A stretch of 64,000 nt of DNA, taken from the NCBI GenBank assembly GCA_036362985.1, contig JAYGXS010000003.1, positions 37,768,394 to 37,832,393 on the forward strand, read 5' to 3'. Shown piece by piece: positions 23,036 through 34,320 of the stretch. The notes beneath the pieces are model-generated. The model was not told the origin of the DNA and did not search any database. It was given only the letters and a program-made list of their open reading frames with translations. A program made the translations under genes and the position numbers. Each line of letters starts with the position of its first letter. Position 1 is the first letter of the stretch. Source of the DNA: Ligula intestinalis (lineage: Eukaryota > Platyhelminthes > Cestoda > Diphyllobothriidea > Diphyllobothriidae).

Positions 23036-24736
23036 GAACCTGGGGCACGCATATTCGCTTCTATTCGTAAGACTCAAATCCTCAGTAATACTGACCTCTA
23101 GTTGGGGTGAGACTGGCTGACGAAGGCGAAAATGCCAAAAACGATCACTGCAGGGGGTAGATACTTCCAGCGACACTATTTATTCTCCCACCCACCTCAC
23201 ATCTGACGTACAGCGAAAAGTAAGGCAGAAATCGCGGTAAAATATAGGCCAGTTAGCGGCGAGTGAAGGCAGGAGAGGTGGGTGGTGGTGCGGGGCAGGA
23301 CAGGACAGGAGGTGGATAGCGCGCGGAGACCACTGCGCCACCGCGCAGGTGGTCCGGCCGGGGTTCAGGTGAGGCGTGCGTCAATTGGGAATTGACCTGC
23401 GGCGGCGACGACGGCGGTGACAGACGAGCGGAAATCCCTGTGGCATGATTGCGACACACAGACAAATGCGCACAAAGACGGGCGAAAGAACGACGCAAAA
23501 CAGGCGATCCAGTGAAGTCCGCGAAAAAAGGGAAGGAGAGCCAGCACAGGAAGCGTTTCTACCCCTTCCCCCCGCCCCATTATATTCAGTTCCACCCTTA
23601 AATGCACACAAGGGACGCAGAGCATAAACAGAAGGTTATTACGGTGAGTTTGTTGTATGCAGCCGACCTAACGAAGTGATAGTTGGAGGAGGAGTAGCAG
23701 GAAGCAGAGGTGAGTTAGAATCACAATCCGCGGATACCTGAAAGGTCCACGTCAAACTGGTGATCTTTTCACGCAGCGCGGTTAGAAGAAAAAAGGGCTA
23801 TGTGATGACGCCTATCACTTCGCCTTTGATTAGTGTACCGCCAGCATCAACAATATAGTACTCATTGACCTAGATTTTAATCTCACCGAAGCCGCCGACT
23901 TCTTCTGCAATGTGCCAGTTGACGTGCTCAAATTGGTTAAAACAACTATTATTATTACTGATAATGGTCGCAGCTTCCTGGAACTCGCATATTCACTTCT
24001 ATTGGTAATAGTAGTAGTATCATCAAGGATATTAGGTTAGTTCCATATAATACACCAGTAAGGCATTTAGCCTATCCTGCAAGCAGGTGAGAAGAAGGTG
24101 CTCTGCGGTTTGATCAGTAGTCTGCAAGACAGAAAAGTTGCCATTGGAGCCAATCGAAGAGATGAATATGAAGACACGTATTGTCTATCAAATGGACCCA
24201 GACACCCGACGAATGCCAACGAGATCGAGGACCGAAAAACATGTAGAAAACCTCCTAGGGAATCATGGCCACGGTAACAACTGTTGTACACTGGAAAACA
24301 AGCCAACAAACGTCCCCTTCGACTCGGGAAAAGGCATTAAGCCAGATGACTCCCACTACTAGTAATCCGAGACTTGCCACTGCCCGAGTGGTCGCGTGGG
24401 TGGGTGGGTGGAGGGAGTGAAGATAGAGGTGCTGGTCGTTTGCGCGGGAATATTTTGCTTAATTCGGCCAAAGCAGTGTGGCATTAATAATCAGATTGTG
24501 GTAGCGCGAGCCAACATCGTGCACACGCAACAGGTGGCCAACGAATCCCACCACCATCACCGCCAGACGGGAAGGTGGCCGAAATGAATCACAGTAGCGT
24601 TCTGCGCTAATGCGCAGGGAGGTATGATGTGACGAGACGGACACAGTAACCGCAACAGCTGGGGGGAGGGAGGGAGGGCGGACGAAGGGAGGGAGACTGT
24701 CTTCGACCTCGGCGGACGTGCACAAGCATCGGCCGA

Positions 24737-24751
24737 GGGGGGGGGGGGGGG
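24737..24751. repeat. 15-bp poly-G run in a purine-rich tract
   Basis: It lies in a GGGA/GGAGG-rich purine stretch at about 24660-24900. Confidence 0.9.
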
Positions 24752-27700
24752 AGACCGAGTGGAGAGGGCGGAAAGACGAAGGCATGGTGCTTGCGCATGT
24801 GGGCAATGGCACTGACAAGAAGATTAGCGAGACGAAGCGAACCGCTGGCAAACACCGAGATATGGAGGAGGAGGAGGGGGGCGGGAGGGGGAGGGATAGG
24901 CAAGACTAACAGGTGCATTCACTTGAAGGTCTATCAATGTGAAGGCGTGTGTAATGGCCCCAAGCAGTGTGTACATAATCAAGCGCACGAGCATCCGTTG
25001 TCCCACTGAGAGCGTTGGCGGACCGGAACTATATATACACGCACATACGCCTAAAGGTCAGAATGTGAACGATTCGCGTGAAAACACAAACACAAGACCG
25101 AAAAGAGGGGAAGAGAGAGGAGGGGGGTTTGGAGGTACTGGGCGAACGGAATGGACCAGTAATTTTCAGGCAAGAATACAGCAGTCATCACAGGCGGCGG
25201 AGAACGGAAAGCGCCAGAACCATGCGTAGGTGCTACCTGAACAGTCATCTTTCGGAGTGCAGTTGTAGAGTACAGATCAAGGAGACGATCCGGTCAGATT
25301 GGACTGTTAGGAAGTCTGCACAAATTGGCTGACCAGGATATTCCCATGTGTAGCGTGGGATATCGCCTTCACTGGGTCGGAAAGGCGTACAGGATGGACC
25401 ATAAGATTGCAAATGAAATGCAAAACCCCTAAGCGCTGGACTGCTGTCCTCGCGCAGACTGGGCTGCAGAATCAACAATAATAATTTATTATAGAAGACG
25501 AACTGTCTCAAAAACAGTTACTGTGCTGGCGCCTTTAAGTTGCTCGCAGACTCCCAAGGGTTTGGAAATGTCTGATAAAAGCGGTCTTGATTTATGCATA
25601 AAGACAAAAGTAGCAGAGAGATGGAACCGTACAGTCTAGCATACCTAGCTTTCGTTAGGAATAAGTAGTTGAGTAGTAAATTGACCGACTTTGCAAGTCC
25701 TGCCGTCTAACCGGTGCCCTGGGGTAGGACGTAACGAATGTAGTTCGAAGAGTTAGAACAACTCGTTATACTAGGGGGTCCTACGAATGGGAAGCCTTGC
25801 CATAGGACTGTGTGCGACGCCGGCCTCCCTTCGTCTGAGTATGGTAAACCCTACAGCTCTCTCGGGACCGACTGACCGACCGCTTGGACGCACAGTTACG
25901 ATGGGATGGCGCAGACGCAAACTGCCGCCCATAAAAGCTACTCTAAAATCTCCCAACAACTCGTATTCATGCTGCATGAGCATCTTTCAAGCGGGACAAA
26001 ATAAAAATAATAAAAATTACAAAGTCTGTAAAGGACTAATTACATAGATTGCCCAGAAAATATTTCATTTCAGATCAGGATATCGAAGGGCAATAGGCAG
26101 AGGATTTGGCAAAAGCCACAGTTTCTCGATATCCAAGGAATTTTCTGCGCTATGCAATATTGCGGACCAAAACTGCTTGCTCGTGTGTATGTTGTAATGT
26201 AAAAGGATAGTAATAAAAGCCAGAAAAGTTTTAAGTATACCTCTTCAGAGAACGGAGCATTTCGTTTGGCGTTCATGAAATTGAGGTAAGTGCAAATATG
26301 AGATAGCGCACTGTTTTCAAGAAATGAAGGTGGATTCACTTGCCACAATTCTGTTTTGCAAGTCTGCCACGTTTTTTGCCATAGAATTAAGTAATACACC
26401 TATAAAGCTGTAATTTGTTTTACCACTCCAAAAATAAGGACGGTAAACAAGCATGTATATGAGCACCCGAGACATGCCGTCGCTTTTGTGGGCAAGCCGT
26501 ATGCAAAAGATGTCCAAACACTTTAAATCTATAGTTCAGTATGAGCCAGAAGGGTAGAAGATTCTCAGTTTTCACAAATAGTAAAATCGATGTGTTTTCA
26601 CAATCTTATAACGGGGCCTAAAAGTAAAGATGCATACTGAAAACTGCTCCAGTACACACAGAAAAGTGAGCTGTTTCAGTTTCAATAGAAAGTGTGTTCC
26701 TAATCCCCAGGAAAGTCAAGAAAAGGGTCCATCACACTGTGGAGCACACGATGGGCATCGTAGGAATCGATGGACGAGGAAAAAGACCGTAAAGACGATA
26801 TTCTTATTCGTCTAGGTTTACTAATACTACGCTTCATAAACGCGCGCGAATAACACACTAGAGCAGTAAGAAACAGAACCGGGAAAGATTGCTGAATCCA
26901 CAACACATCAGAAAAACGGTTTAAGGATAATGGTAATAGAAATGATCAGACGGTAGATATCAGCAAGATGTTGGAGAACGGTCTTGAAACCGTAAGAGTT
27001 TGAAGTAATATGACGGTGGGTGATGTGACCTAAGGCCAACGTACTTCAGGAGGATTTGGGAGGAGGGGTCGCTATGAGGTAGTTAGACCGATTCGTCTAC
27101 TTTTAAAAGCATGGTCTACCTGAATTGCGATTATTCAGTCTACCATTCTAACTTGTTGGGTCTGGTTGAGAAGGGCACGTTCCCAGCCTTTTCGTGGCTA
27201 TTTTGGTACGCGTGGAGGCCTGCAGGCGTCGGAAATTAGAATGGTGTAGAAAAAGAAATGCAACCGTCGCTGATGTGGAATTGCCCTCTACTGCCTACCT
27301 ACTACAGACATAGCAGTCCGAAAATGGTACAAAAAAGTCGCCGATGTATGGGCCCTCAGGGTGACCAGTAAATGCTATGCATTGTCAGGCGACAGTGCAA
27401 GAAATTGTTCTGAAGGATCGTTTTTTTTAGAATAGACTTTCCTTACGAAGCAGATCAATGAAAAAACGTGTGCTTCTTTTTACTGCAAAGGCAATCGCTT
27501 TTTGTATTTATCGTTGGTGGACGAAATGCTGCTTTTTTTCCAGCAAGACATGAAAATAGGAACTCCACTCCTCTCCTGGGGGGGGGGGCGGCTTTGCACA
27601 CATTTGTATGGAGATAAGGGCTAGGGTTAGGACACGGGAGTATTTACGCTTCCCAGGGTTTCGCACAAGATCATTTGTATTATCGACAATGCCAATTATC

Positions 27701-30700
27701 GTCGTACATTTGAGGAAAATCGGTGTATGTCACTTCCATGATAACTAACTACTCCCAGTCGTAGCTAACACGACGTGCGCATGTAATGCGGCAGCGAGGC
27801 TGTTGGTTGATGATCAACTGGAGTATAGAACTCGAGCGTGGTTGAGATACCGTTGGTCGAGGAGGGCAAATATACCAGAAATATCCATTCACGTCGGTCA
27901 AATGTCTTGACAAGTGAAGCTGTTGGTTGCTATTTATGCAAAACTTTCAGGAGGGCACTCACGCTCTAACCCTCAGACTGTCTTACAAAACCAAAACAAA
28001 ACGTTCGTTCTTATAAGGCCCCCAGGAGTCTAGTAGGATGGAGAACGAAGAAATTAAGGTCACGTACGTCTAGCTGTGATGTTACTTTCGTTGACAGCAG
28101 TTGAAACCCAGCGCAGGTAGTTTTTGTTGCGATAAAGGGATCGCATAAACAAGATAAATATAACTTATTTGTATTTACTGCAAGACTTAGCGCATAAGAG
28201 AAAAAACACAAAAGGGGAACGGAGTCTTTGTCGGGAGGCAGATATGAGCCAACTACATGTAACTAAGGAAAAAATCTCTTGTCCTATTAGCAACGGAAAG
28301 CGCAAAGTTCCTAAAAATAGCGAAACAAAATGTGGGTGAGTAGGTGGGGAGAGGATAGGGGGGAGGGGCTGTTTCTTTGCCCAGACGCCTTCTGTGAATA
28401 CCACCCTATTTCTGAAATGTCCAACTTATAGGCTAGAACTGGTGCTCACAGGCGTCGAAAAGAGAAGCTAATCAGCTGAGCGATTATGGTGGAAGTCGTT
28501 GCGTAGGCGACTTTCTTTACTTCACGGAAGCTGGCGCTTCTTAAACACCAGCACATGCGCATTTGTCAATAGGCTAATCCTTAACTAGATAAGTGTAGAG
28601 TCTGCACCAGCTTCATATTCGCTTCATGTCAATCTACTCTGCTAAGTTAAAATCCGTTTGTTGAGTATCACAATGCTGCCTAATAATGCAGCCGGGTAAA
28701 TCCTCGCCACACAACTGTGTTGACATTACTCTGTTTGTGAAGACATATAAGATTTCAAAAAAGAACGTAGATAATCGTCTTCTTGCTTCGCATAAGCTAC
28801 TGCATAGTTAACTTTACTGGGGGTGAACAGCTGCTGCACAGGCCCGATGTGCTGTTGGTTCCGATAGAGTTACGGGAGTTGCTCGTCCCGTTCTGCCTTG
28901 AGCACAGGGCAAATCCCCTGCAAACGGTCATATAGCAAGTAGGAGTATGCACAGGAGCGAGTTTTGACAAAATAACAGGGGAGAGCAGAAGGACAATTTT
29001 TTAAGCCTCTTAGCCGTCTTGAGGTAGCCAGCCACACCCAACCCCAGGTTTACGACACTTGCATTCGAGTCAGCCAGGGTGTGTGCCCACGTACTTTTTC
29101 ACCACTGACAGTGATAAGCCAGCGAAAATATTCTTAGTTTGGGTCCGGTAAAAAAAAGAATTTAAGACCACGGCTTGGCTTATTCTTACAAAAAATGTAA
29201 TGCGTCCACCTACGAGAAATGGTTTTGACTCCTTTACCCCATTTTGTGTACCCTTCGAAGAAAAAATCTTGATTCTTTTAAGGAATATTTACGAATACTT
29301 GAAGATTGCCTCGACGGCAGAATTAAATGGAACCAGGAAATTTCGCGAGGGCTCTTCAGCTTCAGCCTCTCTCGCTGCATAACATGAATAACGTGCAAGG
29401 GAATACAAAAATTGAATTCGTACAGCAAAAAATCGATGCAAAACAAACAAGGTCATAGAAAATGGTCTGGAAGACTAATTAATAACATAGGCTGTTGTCT
29501 TTGCAATCTTCACCTTTGCATCAGGGAAAACATCCTCCCTATATCTAGAAATGTTTTCAGAACAGCAAAGTGTTTTGAATTATACCATTATGTACTTACG
29601 ATTCCTTCCTGTAAAAGGCACAACATGAGGCTTTGATGCAGACTAGACACCATCCGCACATACATTTCGCGCCCCGATGGGCTTAACAAAATGTCAAACT
29701 TCGCACAAAAATCGTCCGCAAAAAATCCCTTCTTCAAAAATGGCATCGTGTTTGCTCTAGTTGATCAACGAATCAGGCCGGAAGATCTTGTGCTTTTTTT
29801 GCAGTTGCACACACCAAGAATTCGAACAAAACAGTAGCGGCGCGGATAGAACGCCCGCTATGCAGAGGTTGGTAGGAACCCCAAAAAGACGCTGCTCTTC
29901 GTATCACCCGTGATCACCAACAAGGGAGAGAGGGAGCAGGAGCGGACGTCACAAAAAAGAGAGCAAGAGCAGAGAGGACACCGTCGGCCTGCGAAATGCG
30001 AACGCATAACCAGGCAACAATAGGAGGGGGAAAACTGGGAGTAACTGTGAGACGGCTTGCAGTTTCCATTGTGGTCCCCAAGGGGGAAGGGGGGCAACAC
30101 TGCCGCTTATCTGACATCAACGCACGAGCAGGCATGCTTGACAATGTGGCATTTTGAAAGAGAAAGGAAGTGAGGAAGGAGGAAGGGTGAAATTCCGCGC
30201 GTGAGTGCGGAAAGTTAAGTACGTTGAGCTACGGCCTAGCTGATGATGCAACAGCCCAGACAGAAGAAATTTGGTGAGGAACGGTGAGAAGGGGATTGGC
30301 AGCCAGCTGCAAGTTGAAAGGAACATTTATTTCGTAAATGTTTGAGACTGGTTCCCCAGCTCGTCTTCAGACTAGAGAGGATGAGCAACGAACCCTTAAT
30401 ATTTCAAGCGTGTAGAAAAAATCAATAGTCATCTGGAGTGGGCGCTGATTGGCAGCTGTGATTTATACCAGTCCGCATTGCTAGGCTCTCGTCTCACTTA
30501 GTATTATTCAAGAGTTTTGTACATTCCACCCAACTCTATATGTCGATTGATGCATGAAGGATCGGAGTGCATGGCCGGAAGAAATTCTCGGCCTTTTTGG
30601 GGGGGAGAACTCCGACGAGGCGTGCTTTGTTCCATGCGAAGCTGTGTCCTGTACCAAGGCTATGCATAGCCACTTCGGATCAATGCTCACGTCTCTTCAC

Positions 30701-31789
30701 TGCCAGTTGTTGCTCGTGAATGCGTGCGAAGACGGGCCTCCTTGTTTGGAACAGTATACGGTATCACAAACCACGACTGTCAATCAGCGCTCATTATAGA
30801 TGAATATTGATTTTGTCTACACGCTTAAAGTTTAATTGTTTGTCGCACGTCCTCTATAGTCTGAAGACGAGATGCGGAACCAGTGTCGAAAATTTACTGA
30901 ATAAATCACAAAGAATGTCTTTTCTTCAAATTAAATTTCATGGGATGCCTCATTTCCAATTTATACGCACGAAAAATTGCTATGGAAACATAAAATCTCG
31001 GCACCGGTCTCATGAAGTGTGAGGAAAAATGAGACAATGAAACTATTCTGGGGCTGGAACCTTCGACAGTTGTTTTAAGGATAAGACTTAACAGTAAAGC
31101 ACAGGGTTCCCTCAAAAAGTTCGGTATGATTCAAGACAATCTGATGACAGTATGTGGATGCCAGATGTGTGGAAGAAATGAAGAGACGCAAATCTCGACT
31201 GCCACGAATGTTCCCTGGAATTATTTTTGCGAGACAAGTCGAACCACTTTAGCGATGGGGCCGAAGAGCGAAAATTTCGTAAATGTTTATAAACGGCGGG
31301 ATGGAAAAATAATGCTGTAAACCAGTGGCTCAAACTCGCCTAGAATGTCGTTGCTATAACCCTCTCTCCCTCCCCCTCACATTCGGCGCCCAGGCGATTG
31401 CCATCAAGCGCGTATTAGCACAGGCCCTGCCAGTGGCAGGTGTTAACGCACCGATTCACTGGCCGACGTTGAGCTCTTAGATGGGGCCGTTAGACGACAG
31501 CCGAAAATCATTGGGCATGCACTTTCCCACCCGGTGTTTTAGGGTGGTCTTCCAGTCTTCACTTTAACCTCGAAACCGTTGGTAATTGGGCAGCTAGTTT
31601 TAATCACGACTTGGTTTGCGCTCACTTCCTCCCCATAGGCTGATTTAATGTATTGCCCTTAGGTTGATCAGTATTTACTTTGAACTATGACCCTTGCTGT
31701 TATACATGGACGTTCTGTGAAATTCAATCTGCTGTATGCTTCTATCCGTTATTTGACTCATGCAACGATGGGATGTAGTTGAAACGCCG

Positions 31790-31855
31790 TCGTAAAATTT
31801 ATTAAATTCAATAAATCCTGCTATCTACACCCGTTTTAAATTTGTACTGGGGCAC
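31790..31855 (-). repeat. Foldback MITE, single-arm fragment
   Basis: AATTCAATAAATCCTGCTAT, then GTTTTAAATTTGTACTGGG. It resembles the right arm and CTGGGAAACG flank of the family, with substitutions. Confidence 0.4.
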
Positions 31856-32029
31856 AAGTACTTCAAATTGGCTGGTTGTTACCAGCTTAGTAGTATATAT
31901 GGTCGCAGATACAAATCCCAATTACCCCCATCCGGATGCTAACGGCTGTAATCTGATCTACAATGTCCCTGGGCCTCACATACACCCACAAAAATAGTAT
32001 CAGCAGATATATAGAAGTCGGCAAATAAG

Positions 32030-32535
32030 CCAACTAGTCCCAGAGAACATTTTCCCGTCTTCTATACATAGATTTTAAATATGCAGTGAGCTGTAAATTT
32101 TTTCCTTCCTTGATAATGAGCTCGCGTGAGAGTTCGAAACGTCGGACAAATAAACCACTGGTCCCAGAGAACGCTTTACCGTCTTCAATTCAGTTACCTG
32201 GACCTCGCAAATTCTCGACCGTTCAGAATATATAGAAGTGTTCCTTTCATCATCCCTGGAAGAGGAAAAAGAAGAAGAGACGATTTCTGGGACCAAGGTG
32301 TATTTTGGCTGACGTTTCAAAAGCGTACTCGCTTCCAACATCAGAGCATGGTATCTGTACTCCTGTGCGCGTCAGATGAATGTGTCCGACCACTAGCCGT
32401 GCCTAATGGCTTTTGAAACGTCAGTCAAAATAGACCTTGGTCCCAGACATCGTCTCTTTTTCTTCTTCTTCCGGAAATGAAAGGAATATTTTATCTGGAC
32501 CTCGAATTGTCGCGCATATTAATATAGAAGTTTAT
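32030..32535. repeat. Cluster of Penelope-type tails with a 90-bp foldback
   Basis: Motif units (GAAACGTCnGnCAAATAAA, then GGTCCCAGAGA and TCTTC) occur at 32036-32070 and 32130-32245 (plus), 32324-32235 (minus) and 32409-32530 (plus). The last two form an imperfect inverted repeat of about 90 bp with an 84-bp spacer; the inner ends are CGTTTCAAAAGC and GCTTTTGAAACG. CTGGACCTCG follows two of the plus units, so the arrangement mixes direct and inverted copies. Confidence 0.6.
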
Positions 32536-33699
32536 GTGCCAGTCACAGTCGAGGAATGGATAGCCAGATGTCCAGAAAGCACATGTTTCTTGCCAACGCT
32601 AACCAAACAGTTTTGTCACAGGCAGGTAGAGTTATCAGGTTGGTCGGCCGATTTTCGAAGCAAGTATTTATTCTTGGAAAAAATTAACAATAGTTGTGTT
32701 AAAATTACTGAAAAATGGCCTCTTAACAGCTCTATGCATCGGTGAACAAGAGCGCCTACGCTTCCTCAATACAAATCCAGATTCCACGCCGGTTTTGCTG
32801 GTTAAAAAGTGTCTCGATGCCCGAAAAAATGGAAGTCAGTGGGTAAATAAACGGGAGAACATGGAAGGTATAGCAAAGTGGCGCATCCCAAATCACTGAT
32901 TTTATATAGTGTCATCCAGGTAGCATGTGGCCGCGCGTTTTCGCTGAACGGAATTAATCCACGTCGATTGACTAGTGCAGGTCTCAATTTGTGGGACCCA
33001 TTTAGGGAGCTTTTTAACTTTACCAATTTGCAGCAGATGGTCGGACGTCGGTAAAAAAAACATTGACATCACGTGCAGCAGACATTTCTGGGACACCTTC
33101 AACAATTGCTGTCAAAAGTGCATGACCGTCCTCTAACTTGTTCACCTTCATGGTCCTCATTGCCATTAGGGAATTTCGAAAATCACCGTCATACTGCCCG
33201 GCTACATTTGGACCCATCCCCGTGCTCTGTTCGGGAGGCCTCAGGACCGAGTTTGAACTTATGCAAAGAAATTGAAGGTATTTTTTCCTCTTCTTTATGA
33301 AGGGAGTAAACTTTTTAAAATTGCACTCCAAAAGACAGTATGGGAGGATAAAGAGAGAGAGAGAGTAATTTTTTTAAAAGCACTACAAAGATGGCGATTA
33401 TTTTAAATTCTTACGAGTGAGTCAAAAAATTGGCCAATATTTTTCTGAACAGCTCACTTACAGTACAAATGCTGATACGACTTCAAATTATCAGCTCGTA
33501 GTTAGTAAAAGAAAAGAAATCTAATAACTCCATCTCTCGATCACTTGACCTGGGGAGCGGGGAATCAGCTGATAGACTGCAACAGAAGTAGGCTAGATTT
33601 CGATAAACAGCCGGATTCCTCAAGTACCAGCATGCGTACTTGCTTCTCTAAGGAAGCTACATTTCCAAAACCATGATAGGCAGACGGGCATTACCAACA

Positions 33700-33970
33700 A
33701 AAACAAGGTAAACTAGGATGGCAATTTCTGGCTTATTAGCCGCCGTCAGCCAGTCATACCCAATCCTAGATGGTGCCCCACCTCAGCTTCGAACCCACAA
33801 CCTAGTTAGTTAGAAGTCCAACACCCTAACCACTGCGCCACGGGTTCTTTGTCTTGCCGGTTTTTGATCGGGGATATACATTGGCAGATAGACGCACAGC
33901 AGTCAGTTGCAGGACACACTCGTCCGTCCTTGGTGCCCTTGCGGCTCTCTCCGGAGGCAAGCCGCAAGGC
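33700..33970 (-). mobile_element. tRNA-derived SINE, left member of a head-to-head pair
   Basis: Minus strand: leader CACCAAGGACGGACGAGTG and CTATCTGCCAATGTATATCC, tRNA-like head with GTGGCGCAGTGGTTAGGG, anticodon arm TTGGACTTCTAACTAA and box B GGGTTCGAAGC (about 33846-33780), then body GACTGGCTGACGGCGGCTAA ending near 33700. Confidence 0.7.
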
Positions 33971-34015
33971 GGCGTCCATCTGACATTTTATATTTCCGAT
34001 CAAAAACCGGCAAGA
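33852..34015. repeat. 20-bp perfect inverted repeat between the paired SINEs
   Basis: TCTTGCCGGTTTTTGATCGG at 33852-33871 is the exact reverse complement of 33996-34015. Further pairing extends outward through both tRNA-like heads. A smaller perfect stem sits in the spacer: CTTGCGGCT (33938-33946) with AGCCGCAAG (33960-33968). Confidence 0.85.
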
Positions 34016-34320
34016 AAACAAGCCCGCGGCGCAGTGGTTATGGTGTTGGATTGCTAACTAATAAGGTTGCGGGTTCGAAGATCGGGTAGGGAGGGCACCA
34101 TTAAGGTTTGGGTATGACTGGCTGACGACGACTAATAAGCCAGAAATAACCATTCTAGTCTTCCCTGTCATGGTCGGTAATGTTGTTCTGCCTATCTCAC
34201 CAGCAGCCTTGCGGCGTAGCTCGAGAGAGAGAGAGAGAGAGCCCCAAAGGCACCAGGGACGGACGAGTGTGTCCTGTAACTGATCGGTGTGCGCCTATCT
34301 GCCAATGATAAAATCTGCAA
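33996..34320 (+). mobile_element. tRNA-derived SINE, right member, followed by the start of another unit
   Basis: Leader CCGATCAAAAACCGGCAAGA, head CGGCGCAGTGGTTATGG, anticodon arm TTGGATTGCTAACTAA, box B GGGTTCGAAGA (34020-34088), body GACTGGCTGACGACGACTAA. From about 34180 a second leader follows, including CACCAGGGACGGACGAGTG and CTATCTGCCAATGATA (34249-34306), so the units are in a partial tandem. Confidence 0.7.

Larger units (their letters stand above)
23036..32029. other. Long intron stretch without a supported feature
   Basis: About 9 kb of sequence. A purine-rich low-complexity zone lies at 24.4-25.1 kb (GGGT repeats at 24400-24413, poly-G at 24737). A short possible Penelope-tail remnant (CTCGCATATTCACTTCTATT) is at about 23984. 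The rest shows short frames only; it may hold old, unrecognisable repeats. Confidence 0.5.

Noticed and set aside
26070..26517. Two minus frames with a possible GTATAC donor
   Set aside because: Weak splice signals, no phase link to the gene model and no known motif.
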